Positions 51,471-58,981 of a stretch of 64,000 nt of DNA are shown piece after piece. The notes beneath the pieces were generated by a model. The model made no database searches. It was not told where the DNA came from and saw nothing but the letters and a program-made list of their open reading frames with translations. Position numbers and translations under genes: made by a program. The stretch's first letter is position 1, and every line of letters begins with the position of its first letter. Origin of the DNA: Streptomyces rubiginosohelvolus (GTDB lineage: Bacteria; Actinomycetota; Actinomycetes; Streptomycetales; Streptomycetaceae); the NCBI RefSeq assembly GCF_014649875.1, contig NZ_BMTW01000021.1, positions 61,519 to 125,518 on the forward strand, read 5' to 3'.

Positions 51471-51968
51471 GTGCTCGACATCGGTTACTCCCTCTCCCGT
51501 CGCTTCCCCGATCCCCCGCAGACCGACTACCGCCGCGCGGACGTCCGGGCTCTGCGGCACGATCTGTTCTCCGGCGACGTCTACCTCGCGGACACGAAGG
51601 CGGACCGCGAGCTGTCCACAGCCTGGGGATGGGTGCCGGTGCTCGACTTCGCGTGGGCGCTGTGCGACATCGTCGAGCAGATCGACCAGGACCCGCGCGG
51701 CAACCGCTCGCACCGGCGGCAGTACGCGGAGTTGGACTTCACCGAGTCCTCGGACGTCATGATCTTCGAGCGGCGCTTCGGCTGGGTCGACGTCGAGGCG
51801 GACTGGATGCCCGGCGACGAGCCGCCGCTCACCTTCAGCCACTCGCTCCTGCGCCGCGAGGCCCGCGACTTCCTGCACGACCTGATCGCCGACCTGGCCG
51901 ATCTGCACGACGGCCTCGCCGACAACCCCGTGATCTGGGACCTCCAGGCCCGCTTCCCCCGTATGTGA
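51471..51968 (+). CDS. hypothetical protein (DUF7878-like)
   Basis: A 165-residue acidic soluble protein, start GTG 51471 (VLDIGYSLSRRFPDPP). It contains LADTKADRELSTAWGWVPVLDFAWALC and FLHDLIADLADLHDGL near the end, a pattern seen in a Streptomyces family of unknown function that I tentatively identify as DUF7878. No signal or membrane part. Convergent with the pentapeptide gene. Confidence 0.75.
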   Translation: MLDIGYSLSRRFPDPPQTDYRRADVRALRHDLFSGDVYLADTKADRELSTAWGWVPVLDFAWALCDIVEQIDQDPRGNRSHRRQYAELDFTESSDVMIFERRFGWVDVEADWMPGDEPPLTFSHSLLRREARDFLHDLIADLADLHDGLADNPVIWDLQARFPRM

Positions 51969-51989
51969 GGCCTCGGAGGACGGCCGCCC

Positions 51990-52673
51990 TCACGCCTCCA
52001 CCCGCACCCCGATCTGCGCCGCGAACGCCGGAGCCAGCTCCATCAGCTGCACCGGGCTGATCACCGCGCCCGCCAGCCGGTCCACGCCCCGGGCGATGTC
52101 CAGCTCGGCCACCGCTCGCAGGTCCACCGACTCCATGCGGGCGCTGCTGAAGTCCGCCCGCTTCAGCACGCAGTCCCGGAACTCGACCCGGACCAGGTGC
52201 GCGTCCCCGAAGTCCGGCTCGGACAGCACGCAGCCCTCGAAGACGACGTCCTTCAGCCGGGCCTTGCGCAGATTCAGGTAGTCGATCTTGCCGCCCCGCA
52301 CCACCACCCGCTCCAGCACCGCACCGTGCAGCTGCACCCCGCCCAGGCGGGCGTCCACCACCTCCACGTCCCGCAGCGACGCCTCCGCGAGGTCCGTGCC
52401 CACGCCCCGTACGCCCGTCAGCACCGCGTCGATGAAGCGGGCCCGCGCCAGCTCGGCCCGGTCCAGGGCACAGCCGTCCAGGGCGCAGTCCATGAACCGG
52501 GCCCCCCGGCCCGAGGCGTCCGTCAGGTCCGTTCCGTCGAACCGCACCCCGTCGTAGTCCCCGTCGGGCTCCAAGCCGTCCCCGTCCCACGGAACGAGCG
52601 GGGGCAGCCGCACCTCCGGCCGCCGCGCCGCCGTCACGCCCGTGGTGCTCTTCTTCCTGCCGCTCGTTGCCAT
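51990..52673 (-). CDS. pentapeptide repeat protein
   Basis: A 227-residue protein (ATG 52673, MATSGRKKSTT, behind GGAGGG) whose middle and C-terminal parts are built from A(D/N)LxX-type pentapeptide repeats (DLTDASGRGARFMDCALDGC, DLAEASLRDVEVVDARLGGV, RKARLKDVVFEGCVL), forming a quadrilateral beta helix. Some such proteins protect DNA gyrase from inhibitors, but this one is not close enough to Qnr to claim that. It is divergent from the FAD oxidoreductase gene. Confidence 0.9.
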   Translation of the reverse strand: MATSGRKKSTTGVTAARRPEVRLPPLVPWDGDGLEPDGDYDGVRFDGTDLTDASGRGARFMDCALDGCALDRAELARARFIDAVLTGVRGVGTDLAEASLRDVEVVDARLGGVQLHGAVLERVVVRGGKIDYLNLRKARLKDVVFEGCVLSEPDFGDAHLVRVEFRDCVLKRADFSSARMESVDLRAVAELDIARGVDRLAGAVISPVQLMELAPAFAAQIGVRVEA

Positions 52674-52776
52674 GCCCTCCATCGTGACGCACACCACTGA
52701 CAACGCCCCGCCGCCGATGTCACGGGCTGCCGGCCCCGATCCGTCGCATCATCAAAGAAGCGAAGGAGATCCAGCC

Positions 52777-53988
52777 ATGGGACTCATGGGAAACCCGGGA
52801 CACATCCACGTCGTCGGCGGCGGCCTCGCCGGACTCACCGCCGCGATCACCGCCGCCGAATCCGGTGCGCGCGTCACTGTGCACGAAGGCCACCGCAGCC
52901 TCGGCGGCCGGGCCAGGACGGCCGAGGGCCCGTACCGCACCAACGAGGGGCCGCACGCCGTCTACCACCGCGGGCCGCTCGGCACCTGGCTGGCGCGGCG
53001 CGATCTGCTCGGCCCCGTCGTCTCCGTACCGCTCCTCGAAGGGCTCCGCTTCCGCTTCCGGCGGGCGGGGGCCCTCCGCGCGCTGCCGCCCGCCGCCCTG
53101 CTGCGGCTCTCCCGCCGGGACCCCCGCACCGCCCCGGTGGACGGCACCTTCCTGGAGTGGGCCACCGGTCAGGTCGGCGAGGAGGGGGCCCGGGCCGCCG
53201 CGAACTTCGCTGCCGCCGGGCTCTTCCACCACGACCCCGGCGCGCTCTCCGCCCGCTTCGTCCAGGAGCGCTTCCAACGGCTGACCTCGCTCCCGCCCGA
53301 GGCCCGCTACCCGGTCGGCGGCTGGGCCCGGCTCGTCGAGCGGATGGCCGCCCACGCCCGGGGGCTCGGGGTCGTGGTCGAGACGAGCGCCCGCGTCGAC
53401 ACCCGGACGCTCGGCGAGCTGGCCCGTACCGGACCGGTGGTCGTCGCCACCTCCCTCGACTCCGCCCGCGCCCTGCTCGACGACGCCTCCCTCACCTGGG
53501 AGAGCGGCCGCACCGTCCTGGTGGACCTGGCGGTACGCACCCGGCGCGGCGACGCGTTCATCATGTCGGACCTGGACGCGCCCGGCTGGCTGGAGCGGTT
53601 CACCGCCCAGGACCCCTCGCTCGCCCCGGCCGGCGAACAGCTGCTCCAGGGCCAGTTCGCGATCGGCCCCGACACCCGGCGGGCGGAGGGCGTCGCCCGC
53701 GCCGAGGCCCTCCTCGACCTCGGCTTCCCCGGCTGGCGGGAGCGCACCACCTGGCGCGCGGAGGCCCTCGCCGACGGCCGCACCGGAGCCGTCGACCGCC
53801 CCGGCACCACCTGGCGGGACCGGCCCTCCGTGGTCCGGGGCGACGGCGTCTTCCTGGCGGGCGACCAGGTCGCCGCCCCCGGACTCCTCAGCGAGGTCTC
53901 CTTCACCAGCGGCCTCGAAGCCGCGATGCTCGCCGTGAAGGCCGCCGGACAGCGCTCCGGATCCGGGGTTGACCTCAACCAAACCTGA
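52777..53988 (+). CDS. FAD-dependent NAD(P)-binding oxidoreductase (phytoene desaturase-like)
   Basis: A 403-residue flavoprotein. The dinucleotide loop VVGGGLAGLTAAITAAESGA is at residue 12 and GGRARTAEGPYRTNEGPHAV follows as in amine oxidase/phytoene desaturase proteins. Near the C terminus GDGVFLAGDQVAAPGLLSEVSF is the second FAD-binding element. AAGGAG precedes ATG 52777. Substrate unknown; no carotenoid genes are near, so the family name should not be read as a pathway. Confidence 0.88.
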   Translation: MGLMGNPGHIHVVGGGLAGLTAAITAAESGARVTVHEGHRSLGGRARTAEGPYRTNEGPHAVYHRGPLGTWLARRDLLGPVVSVPLLEGLRFRFRRAGALRALPPAALLRLSRRDPRTAPVDGTFLEWATGQVGEEGARAAANFAAAGLFHHDPGALSARFVQERFQRLTSLPPEARYPVGGWARLVERMAAHARGLGVVVETSARVDTRTLGELARTGPVVVATSLDSARALLDDASLTWESGRTVLVDLAVRTRRGDAFIMSDLDAPGWLERFTAQDPSLAPAGEQLLQGQFAIGPDTRRAEGVARAEALLDLGFPGWRERTTWRAEALADGRTGAVDRPGTTWRDRPSVVRGDGVFLAGDQVAAPGLLSEVSFTSGLEAAMLAVKAAGQRSGSGVDLNQT

Positions 53989-54062
53989 GGTACGAGGGTG
54001 GGGGCACGGCCCGCCCCGGCGGTGGGCCGGACCGCCAGGACCACGACCCCGGGGAGCCCTTC

Positions 54063-55064
54063 GTGCACGCCGTACGCCTTCACACCTTCGGCCCCGCCGA
54101 GAACCTCGTGTACGAGAGGACCGAGGACCCGGTTCCCGGCCCCGGCCAGGTCCGTATCGCCGTGGCCGCGGCCGGCGTGCACCTGCTGGACACGGTTCTG
54201 CGGGAAGGGGAGGCGGGCCCCTTCCCGGCCCCCGCCGACCTGCCCACCGTCCCCGGCCGCGAGGTCGCCGGGACCGTCGAGTCGGTGGGCGAGGGCACGG
54301 ATCCCGGCTTGCTCGGCAAGCACGTCGTCGCCCACCTCGGCATGGCGCCCGGCGGGTACGCCGAACTCGCCGTCACCGAGGCCGACCGGCTCCACGAGAT
54401 CCCCGAGGAGCTCGACGCCGCCGCGGCCGTCGCCATGATCGGCACCGGCCGCACCGCCCTCGGCATCCTCGGGTTCACCCCGCTCGGCCCGGACTCCGTG
54501 GTCGTCGTCACCGCCGCGGCGGGCGGCATCGGCACACTGATCGTCCAGTACGCCAAGAACGCGGGCGCCACCGTGATCGCCCTGGCCGGGGGCCCGGCGA
54601 AGGTGGCACGGGCGACGGAGAACGGGGCCGACCTCGCCCTCGACTACACCCGCCCCGACTGGCCGCTCCGGGCCCGGGAGTACCTCGACACGGCCGGTCT
54701 GCGGGCCACCGTCGTGTACGACTCCGTCGGCGGGACCACCGCCCGCGCCGCCGTCGGTCTCCTCGGCCCCGGCGGGCAGCACGTCGTCTACGGCTGGTCC
54801 GGCGAGGGGCTCCGCGACGGGGAACCCCTCACCTTCACCCCCGCCGAACTGACCGAACGCTCCATCACGTCGACGTCCGTCCTCGGACCGAAGATGATCG
54901 AGCGGGGAGGCGGGCTGCGCGCCCTGGAGACCCGCGCCCTCGCCGAGGCGGCGGCCGGCCGCCTGCGCCCCGCCGTCCAGCGCTTCCCGCTCGCCGAGGC
55001 CGCCGCCGCACACCGCGCGCTGGAGACCCGGGGCACGATGGGCAAGGTGGTCCTGGAGCCGTGA
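54063..55064 (+). CDS. zinc-independent quinone oxidoreductase / MDR family protein
   Basis: Medium-chain dehydrogenase/reductase of the quinone reductase type (333 residues). GGIGTLIVQYAKNAGATVIALAGG near residue 160 is the NADPH-binding AxxGxxG loop; VPGREVAGTVESVGEGTD near residue 67 is the catalytic-domain core; no structural-zinc cysteines are seen. The start is GTG 54063 (VHAVRLHTFGPAENLVYE). It follows the FAD oxidoreductase gene by 74 bp on the same strand and may be co-transcribed. Confidence 0.92.
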   Translation: MHAVRLHTFGPAENLVYERTEDPVPGPGQVRIAVAAAGVHLLDTVLREGEAGPFPAPADLPTVPGREVAGTVESVGEGTDPGLLGKHVVAHLGMAPGGYAELAVTEADRLHEIPEELDAAAAVAMIGTGRTALGILGFTPLGPDSVVVVTAAAGGIGTLIVQYAKNAGATVIALAGGPAKVARATENGADLALDYTRPDWPLRAREYLDTAGLRATVVYDSVGGTTARAAVGLLGPGGQHVVYGWSGEGLRDGEPLTFTPAELTERSITSTSVLGPKMIERGGGLRALETRALAEAAAGRLRPAVQRFPLAEAAAAHRALETRGTMGKVVLEP

Positions 55065-55105
55065 CCAGGAGGAGTTCGCGCATCTCGGCCAGTCGGTTCC
55101 CCCCT

Positions 55106-56020
55106 TCACCGCCCCAGCAGCCGCCGCGCGATCTCCGCGTGGTCGGGGGCGAGCCGGACCTCCCCCTCCTCGGCTCCCCACAGCCCGTTCTGGAGCACCC
55201 GGCCCAGCGTCCAGGCCCGCGCCCGCTCCCGGTCGCGCTCCAGACCCAGGGCCTCGGTCAGCGCGTCGAACCGCCACACCACCTCGTCCGCGTCGAAGAG
55301 GTTGTCCAGCGCCGGGAACAGCTCGAAGCCCGGGTCCCCCGCCAGCGGCTTCGGGTCGAGCGCGATCCACTCCCCCGCCCGCCCGGCGTCCGCGCGCCCG
55401 GCCAGGATGTTGTCGTAGTGCAGGTCCCAGTGCAGCAGCCGGTCCCCCGGCTCGCCCGCGACCTCCCGCACCGCCGCCGCGCAGTCGGCGAGCAGCCGCC
55501 GGTCCGCCGCGTCGGCCAGCAGGCCCACCCGCTCCGGCACCTCCGCGAGCATCCGCTCCGCCACCCCGCCCAGCGTGCGCAGCCCCTCGGGCGCGGGCAC
55601 CGCCACCAGCCGGGCCAGCACCGAGCCGAGGACCTTCACCGCCTCCCGTACGTCGGCCTCGCCGGACAACGGCCGCCGCTCGTCGAGCCGTTCCAGCAGC
55701 AGCGCACCGCTCTCCGGGTCGTGGTCGAGCAGCTCCACCGCCCCCGCGCCCGCCGCCGACCAGGCCCGCAGGGCGACCGGTTCGCCCGCCGTCTCCTCGT
55801 CCACCGCCTGGAGCTTCAACGCGGCGGGCCGCCCGTCCGCCTCCCGCACCACGGGCAGGACCAGCGCGCACATCCCGTACATCGACGGGCCGTCCGACCG
55901 CAGCCCCCACCGCTCCAGCAGCCGCGCGGCGAGGTCCGGCAGGGCGGCGACGAAGGCCCGCCCGGCGGCTCCGTTGAAGGCGGACTGGGTGGCGGCCAAC
56001 TCGGGCGGGATCTCGATCAC
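55106..56020 (-). CDS. APH(6)-like aminoglycoside/hydroxyurea phosphotransferase
   Basis: A 304-residue kinase of the APH(6)/hydroxyurea phosphotransferase family (streptomycin 6-kinase relatives). It begins MIEIPPELAATQSAFNGAAG. The catalytic loop is LLHWDLHYDNILAG (HxDxxxxN) near residue 190, and the following WIALDPKPLAGDPGFELFPAL supplies the metal-binding Asp. Such genes are common in Streptomyces, where some protect against their own or other aminoglycosides; resistance here is inferred only. It converges with the quinone reductase gene. Confidence 0.9.
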   Translation of the reverse strand: MIEIPPELAATQSAFNGAAGRAFVAALPDLAARLLERWGLRSDGPSMYGMCALVLPVVREADGRPAALKLQAVDEETAGEPVALRAWSAAGAGAVELLDHDPESGALLLERLDERRPLSGEADVREAVKVLGSVLARLVAVPAPEGLRTLGGVAERMLAEVPERVGLLADAADRRLLADCAAAVREVAGEPGDRLLHWDLHYDNILAGRADAGRAGEWIALDPKPLAGDPGFELFPALDNLFDADEVVWRFDALTEALGLERDRERARAWTLGRVLQNGLWGAEEGEVRLAPDHAEIARRLLGR

Positions 56021-56066
56021 GCGACCGATCCTAGGGAGGTGCGGGTCTCAGGGAGGAGCGATTTTC

Positions 56067-56132
56067 GGGGACCGGAAGGGGACCGGAACGGGACCGGAAG
56101 GGGACCGGAACGGGACCGGAAGGGGACCGGAA
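56067..56132. repeat. six tandem 11-bp repeats
   Basis: Six head-to-tail copies of SGGGACCGGAA (S = G or C; G, G, C, G, C, G) fill 66 bp in the gap between the APH(6)-like gene and the FAD oxidoreductase gene, 91 bp before the latter's start codon. Confidence 0.9.
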
Positions 56133-56222
56133 CGGGCACAGGAGACGAAACGGCCCCGCGCGCAGTAACGTCCCGCCACACGTACGCTCGGCATCTCACC
56201 GGACAGGGACACCAGGGGCATC

Positions 56223-57623
56223 ATGAGCACCGTCAGTACCGTCGTCGGCGGCATATCGTTCTGGTACGCGCAGGAGGGCACCCCCGCCCCGCGCGAACCG
56301 CTCCCCGGCGACACGAGCGTCGACGTCTGCATCGTCGGCGGCGGCTACACCGGCCTCTGGACGGCGTACTACCTGAAGAAGGCCGTCCCCTTCCTCAACA
56401 TCACCGTCCTGGAGGCCAAGTTCTGCGGTTACGGGGCCTCCGGCCGTAACGGCGGCTGGCTGTACAACGGCATCGCGGGCCGCGACCGGTACGCCAAGCT
56501 GCACGGCCACGAGGCCGCCGTACGGCTCCAGAAGGCGATGAACGAGACCGTCGGCGAGGTCGTCAGGACCGCCGCCGAGGAGAAGATCGACGCCGACATC
56601 CACCGGGGCGGTGTCCTGGAGGTGGCCCACACCCCGGCCCAGCTCGCCCGCCTCAAGGACTTCCACAGCGTCGAGATCGCCTTCGGGGAGACCGACCGGA
56701 TCCTGCGCGGAGCGCGCGAGACCGCCGAGCGCGTCCATGTGACCGGGGCCGTCGGCTCCACCTGGACCCCGCACGGCGCCCGGCTGCACCCGGCCAAGCT
56801 GGTCAAGGGCCTCGCGGACGCGGTGGAGGCGCTCGGCGTCACCATCCACGAGTCGACCCCGGTCACCGAGATCAAGCCCAAGCACGCCGTCACCCCGTAC
56901 GGCACGGTCCGCGCCCCGTACGTCCTGCGCTGCACCGAGGGCTTCACCGCGAGCCTCAAGGGCCAGAAGCGCACCTGGCTCCCGATGAACTCCTCCATGA
57001 TCGTCACCGAGCCGCTGCCCGACCGGATCTGGGACGCGATCGGCTGGGAGGGCCGCGAGACCCTCGGCGACATGGCCCACGCCTACTTCTACGCCCAGCG
57101 CACCGCCGACGACCGCATCGCGCTCGGCGGCCGCGGCTACCCGTACCGCTTCGGCTCGGCCACCGACAACGACGGCCGCACGCAGCCCGCCACCGTCACC
57201 GCCCTGCGCGACCTGATGGTCCGTCTCTTCCCCGTCACGGCGGGCGTCCACGTCGACCACGCCTGGTCGGGCGTCCTCGGCGTCCCGCGCGACTGGTGCG
57301 CCACCGTCACGCTCGACCGCTCCACGGGCCTGGGCTATGCGGGCGGTTACGTCGGCTCGGGCGTCGCCACCGCCAACCTCGCCGCCCGCACCCTGCGCGA
57401 CCTGATCCAGCAGGACTCCGGCCAGGCGGGCCCCACCGAGCTCACCGCCCTGCCGTGGGTGAACCACAAGGTCCGCCGCTGGGAGCCCGAACCCTTCCGC
57501 TGGCTCGGCGTCCACGGCATGTACGCGGCCTACCGCGCCGCCGACCGCCGCGAGACCACCTCGCCGCGCCCCGGCACGGACCCCATCGCGAAGGCGGCGG
57601 ACCGGATCGCGGGCCGCCACTGA
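56223..57623 (+). CDS. FAD-dependent oxidoreductase (DAO/gamma-glutamylputrescine oxidase-like)
   Basis: A 466-residue flavoprotein of the D-amino-acid oxidase superfamily. The FAD loop VDVCIVGGGYTGLWTAYYL is near residue 33 and SGRNGGWLYNGIAG near residue 72 is the motif of the PuuB/OrdL group. YAGGYVGSGVATANLAARTL near residue 375 is the C-terminal FAD element. It likely oxidises an amine or amino acid; the substrate is unknown. The ATG at 56223 follows CACCAGGGGCATC. Tandem 11-bp repeats lie in its promoter region. Confidence 0.92.
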   Translation: MSTVSTVVGGISFWYAQEGTPAPREPLPGDTSVDVCIVGGGYTGLWTAYYLKKAVPFLNITVLEAKFCGYGASGRNGGWLYNGIAGRDRYAKLHGHEAAVRLQKAMNETVGEVVRTAAEEKIDADIHRGGVLEVAHTPAQLARLKDFHSVEIAFGETDRILRGARETAERVHVTGAVGSTWTPHGARLHPAKLVKGLADAVEALGVTIHESTPVTEIKPKHAVTPYGTVRAPYVLRCTEGFTASLKGQKRTWLPMNSSMIVTEPLPDRIWDAIGWEGRETLGDMAHAYFYAQRTADDRIALGGRGYPYRFGSATDNDGRTQPATVTALRDLMVRLFPVTAGVHVDHAWSGVLGVPRDWCATVTLDRSTGLGYAGGYVGSGVATANLAARTLRDLIQQDSGQAGPTELTALPWVNHKVRRWEPEPFRWLGVHGMYAAYRAADRRETTSPRPGTDPIAKAADRIAGRH

Positions 57624-57667
57624 GGCCGGGCTACGACGCGGGCCGCCACTGAGACCCGGGCTACGAC
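57609..57667. repeat. tandem duplication spanning two convergent gene ends
   Basis: A 29-bp unit starting GCGGGCCGCCACTGAGGCC (57609-57637) is followed by a near-identical 30-bp copy (57638-57667). The first contains the oxidoreductase stop codon; the second contains the sortase stop codon on the other strand. Confidence 0.85.
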
Positions 57668-58314
57668 GCGGGGCGCTCCGCGACCAGCACCCCCACCTTG
57701 TCGATGCGGTGCTCGGGGTTGCCGAACTCATCGCGCCAGAAGTTCCCGGCCGCGTCGTCCTCGGGGGTCGCGCAGGTGGAGAGCGTGATCATCGCCCGGG
57801 TCGGTTCCTCCCCCGGCTTCCCCGGCACCTCGGCCCGCTGCTCGGCGAGCGAGCGCTCGCTGCGGAAGGAGGTCTGCCGGGTGGCGGTGATCTCGTAGGT
57901 GTAGCGGGTGCCGTCCTCCGTCACGTACACGGAATCGCCCTTCTCCACCTCCGGCAGGTCGCGCAGCACCCCTCCGGCGCTCAACCGGTGCGCGGTGACG
58001 AGGTAGTTGCCGACCTCGCCCGGCCCGACCCCGCCCTTCTCCCCGTACGGGCTGGCCGCGACGCCCCGGTCCTGGATCCGGCTGCCGGGACGGTCGTCGG
58101 TCGTCCCCTCGTACGGCACGACGTCCAGGTCCTCGACGCCGATGGCGGGGACGGCGATGACGGCGACCTCGGTACGCGGGGCCGTGCGGTCGGCGGGGGC
58201 CGCGGCGGCGGTGCCCGCGCCGACGGTCAGCAGCACGGCGGCACCGGCACAGGCAGAGGCCCTGAGGAACGTACGGGTACGAAGGCGGTGGCGGCGGCGC
58301 ATGAGCTTCCCCAT
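57661..58314 (-). CDS. class E/F-type sortase
   Basis: Secreted transpeptidase-like protein (217 residues; an ATG 12 bp downstream is also possible). An N-terminal signal anchor (about 8-38) is followed by a sortase beta barrel. The catalytic residues are visible: His109 in YLVTAHRLS, Cys181 in MITLSTCATPEDD and Arg203 in GNPEHRIDKVGV. It should join a sorting-signal protein to the wall, but no LPxTG/LAxTG protein lies nearby. It converges with the FAD oxidoreductase gene. Confidence 0.92.
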   Translation of the reverse strand: MGKLMRRRHRLRTRTFLRASACAGAAVLLTVGAGTAAAAPADRTAPRTEVAVIAVPAIGVEDLDVVPYEGTTDDRPGSRIQDRGVAASPYGEKGGVGPGEVGNYLVTAHRLSAGGVLRDLPEVEKGDSVYVTEDGTRYTYEITATRQTSFRSERSLAEQRAEVPGKPGEEPTRAMITLSTCATPEDDAAGNFWRDEFGNPEHRIDKVGVLVAERPAS

Positions 58315-58393
58315 CCAGGACCGGATCAGTAGCCCCGGTCCCTGTACCTCCAGTACACCAGGACACCGCCGGGAGCGCCCGGGGGCCCGGGGA

Positions 58394-58840
58394 TCAGTCG
58401 CGGGGCCAGGGCCGTCCGTCGAGCCGTTCGATCGAGAGGTTCAGCCGGCTGAGCGAGGCGGCGAGCTGTTCCGCCTCCTCCGGGGTCCAGTCGGCGAGGA
58501 CCTTGGCGAGGCCGGCCACGTTCCTGCTCCGGTCGCTGTCGAGGCGGCGTTCGCCCTCCTCGGTGATGGCGAACTTGCGGGCGATCCCGCCGTCGGGGTC
58601 CGGGATGCGCTCGACGACCCCGGCCCGCAGCATCGCGGCGGTCTGCCGGTTGAGCGTGGAGGCGTCCAGCCGGAAGGCGTCGCCGAGCTGGCCGATGGAC
58701 ATGGGCCCCTCGGCCTGGATCCGGCTGAGCAGGATGTAGGCGGAGCGGTCGAGCTGCCAGTCCACGCGCGGGGTGACCATGTGCATGTACCGGCCGAGCA
58801 GCATCGTCTCGCGTTCGATCCGGCCGATGGGCTTGTCCAC
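58394..58840 (-). CDS. MarR family transcriptional regulator
   Basis: Winged-helix repressor (148 residues). The domain begins VDKPIGRIERETMLLGRYMH; the recognition helix region is SIGQLGDAFRLDASTLNRQTAAML, and the wing reads DPDGGIARKFAITEEGERRL. The ribosome site GGAGGAAGAG selects GTG 58840; a longer frame to 58966 would read through the operator region and is rejected. It is divergent from the MFS exporter gene, with three palindromes between them. It probably represses both. Confidence 0.93.
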   Translation of the reverse strand: MDKPIGRIERETMLLGRYMHMVTPRVDWQLDRSAYILLSRIQAEGPMSIGQLGDAFRLDASTLNRQTAAMLRAGVVERIPDPDGGIARKFAITEEGERRLDSDRSRNVAGLAKVLADWTPEEAEQLAASLSRLNLSIERLDGRPWPRD

Positions 58841-58874
58841 GTGCTCTTCCTCCGTTGACCAGGTCTCACGATAG

Positions 58875-58891
58875 ATGTGCATAATGCACAT
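58875..58891. promoter_or_regulatory. MarR operator-like palindrome 1
   Basis: ATGTGCATAATGCACAT is a perfect palindrome with 8-bp arms and a central A, in an AT-rich stretch of the divergent marR/MFS gap. Confidence 0.85.
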
Positions 58892-58893
58892 GC

Positions 58894-58908
58894 TATGCAT
58901 GATGCATA
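58894..58908. promoter_or_regulatory. MarR operator-like palindrome 2
   Basis: TATGCATGATGCATA is a perfect palindrome with 7-bp arms and a central G, only 2 bp from palindrome 1 and sharing its TGCAT core. Confidence 0.85.
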
Positions 58909-58910
58909 TT

Positions 58911-58927
58911 CCATGTATCTTGCATGG
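58911..58927. promoter_or_regulatory. MarR operator-like palindrome 3 (imperfect)
   Basis: CCATGTATCTTGCATGG has 7-bp arms with one mismatch and a 3-nt centre. It is the third ATGCA-type repeat within 53 bp. Confidence 0.6.
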
Positions 58928-58981
58928 TCGAACACCCGATGCGCGTCGATCCGCCCGGAAGGGCAAGAGGGAGCAGTACCC

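Noticed and set aside
53969..56449. 826-residue plus-strand frame from 53969
   Set aside because: It crosses the quinone reductase gene and the antisense of the APH(6)-like gene and only translates the 11-bp repeats as Gly/Arg/Asp-rich sequence; no domains.
58840..58966. N-terminal extension of the MarR protein to 58966
   Set aside because: It would translate the operator palindromes, and the ribosome site GGAGGAAGAG points to GTG 58840.
58877..58981. Upstream start of the MFS exporter at 58877
   Set aside because: Would put 35 codons inside the operator array; GAGGGAG at 58967-58973 supports GTG 58982.
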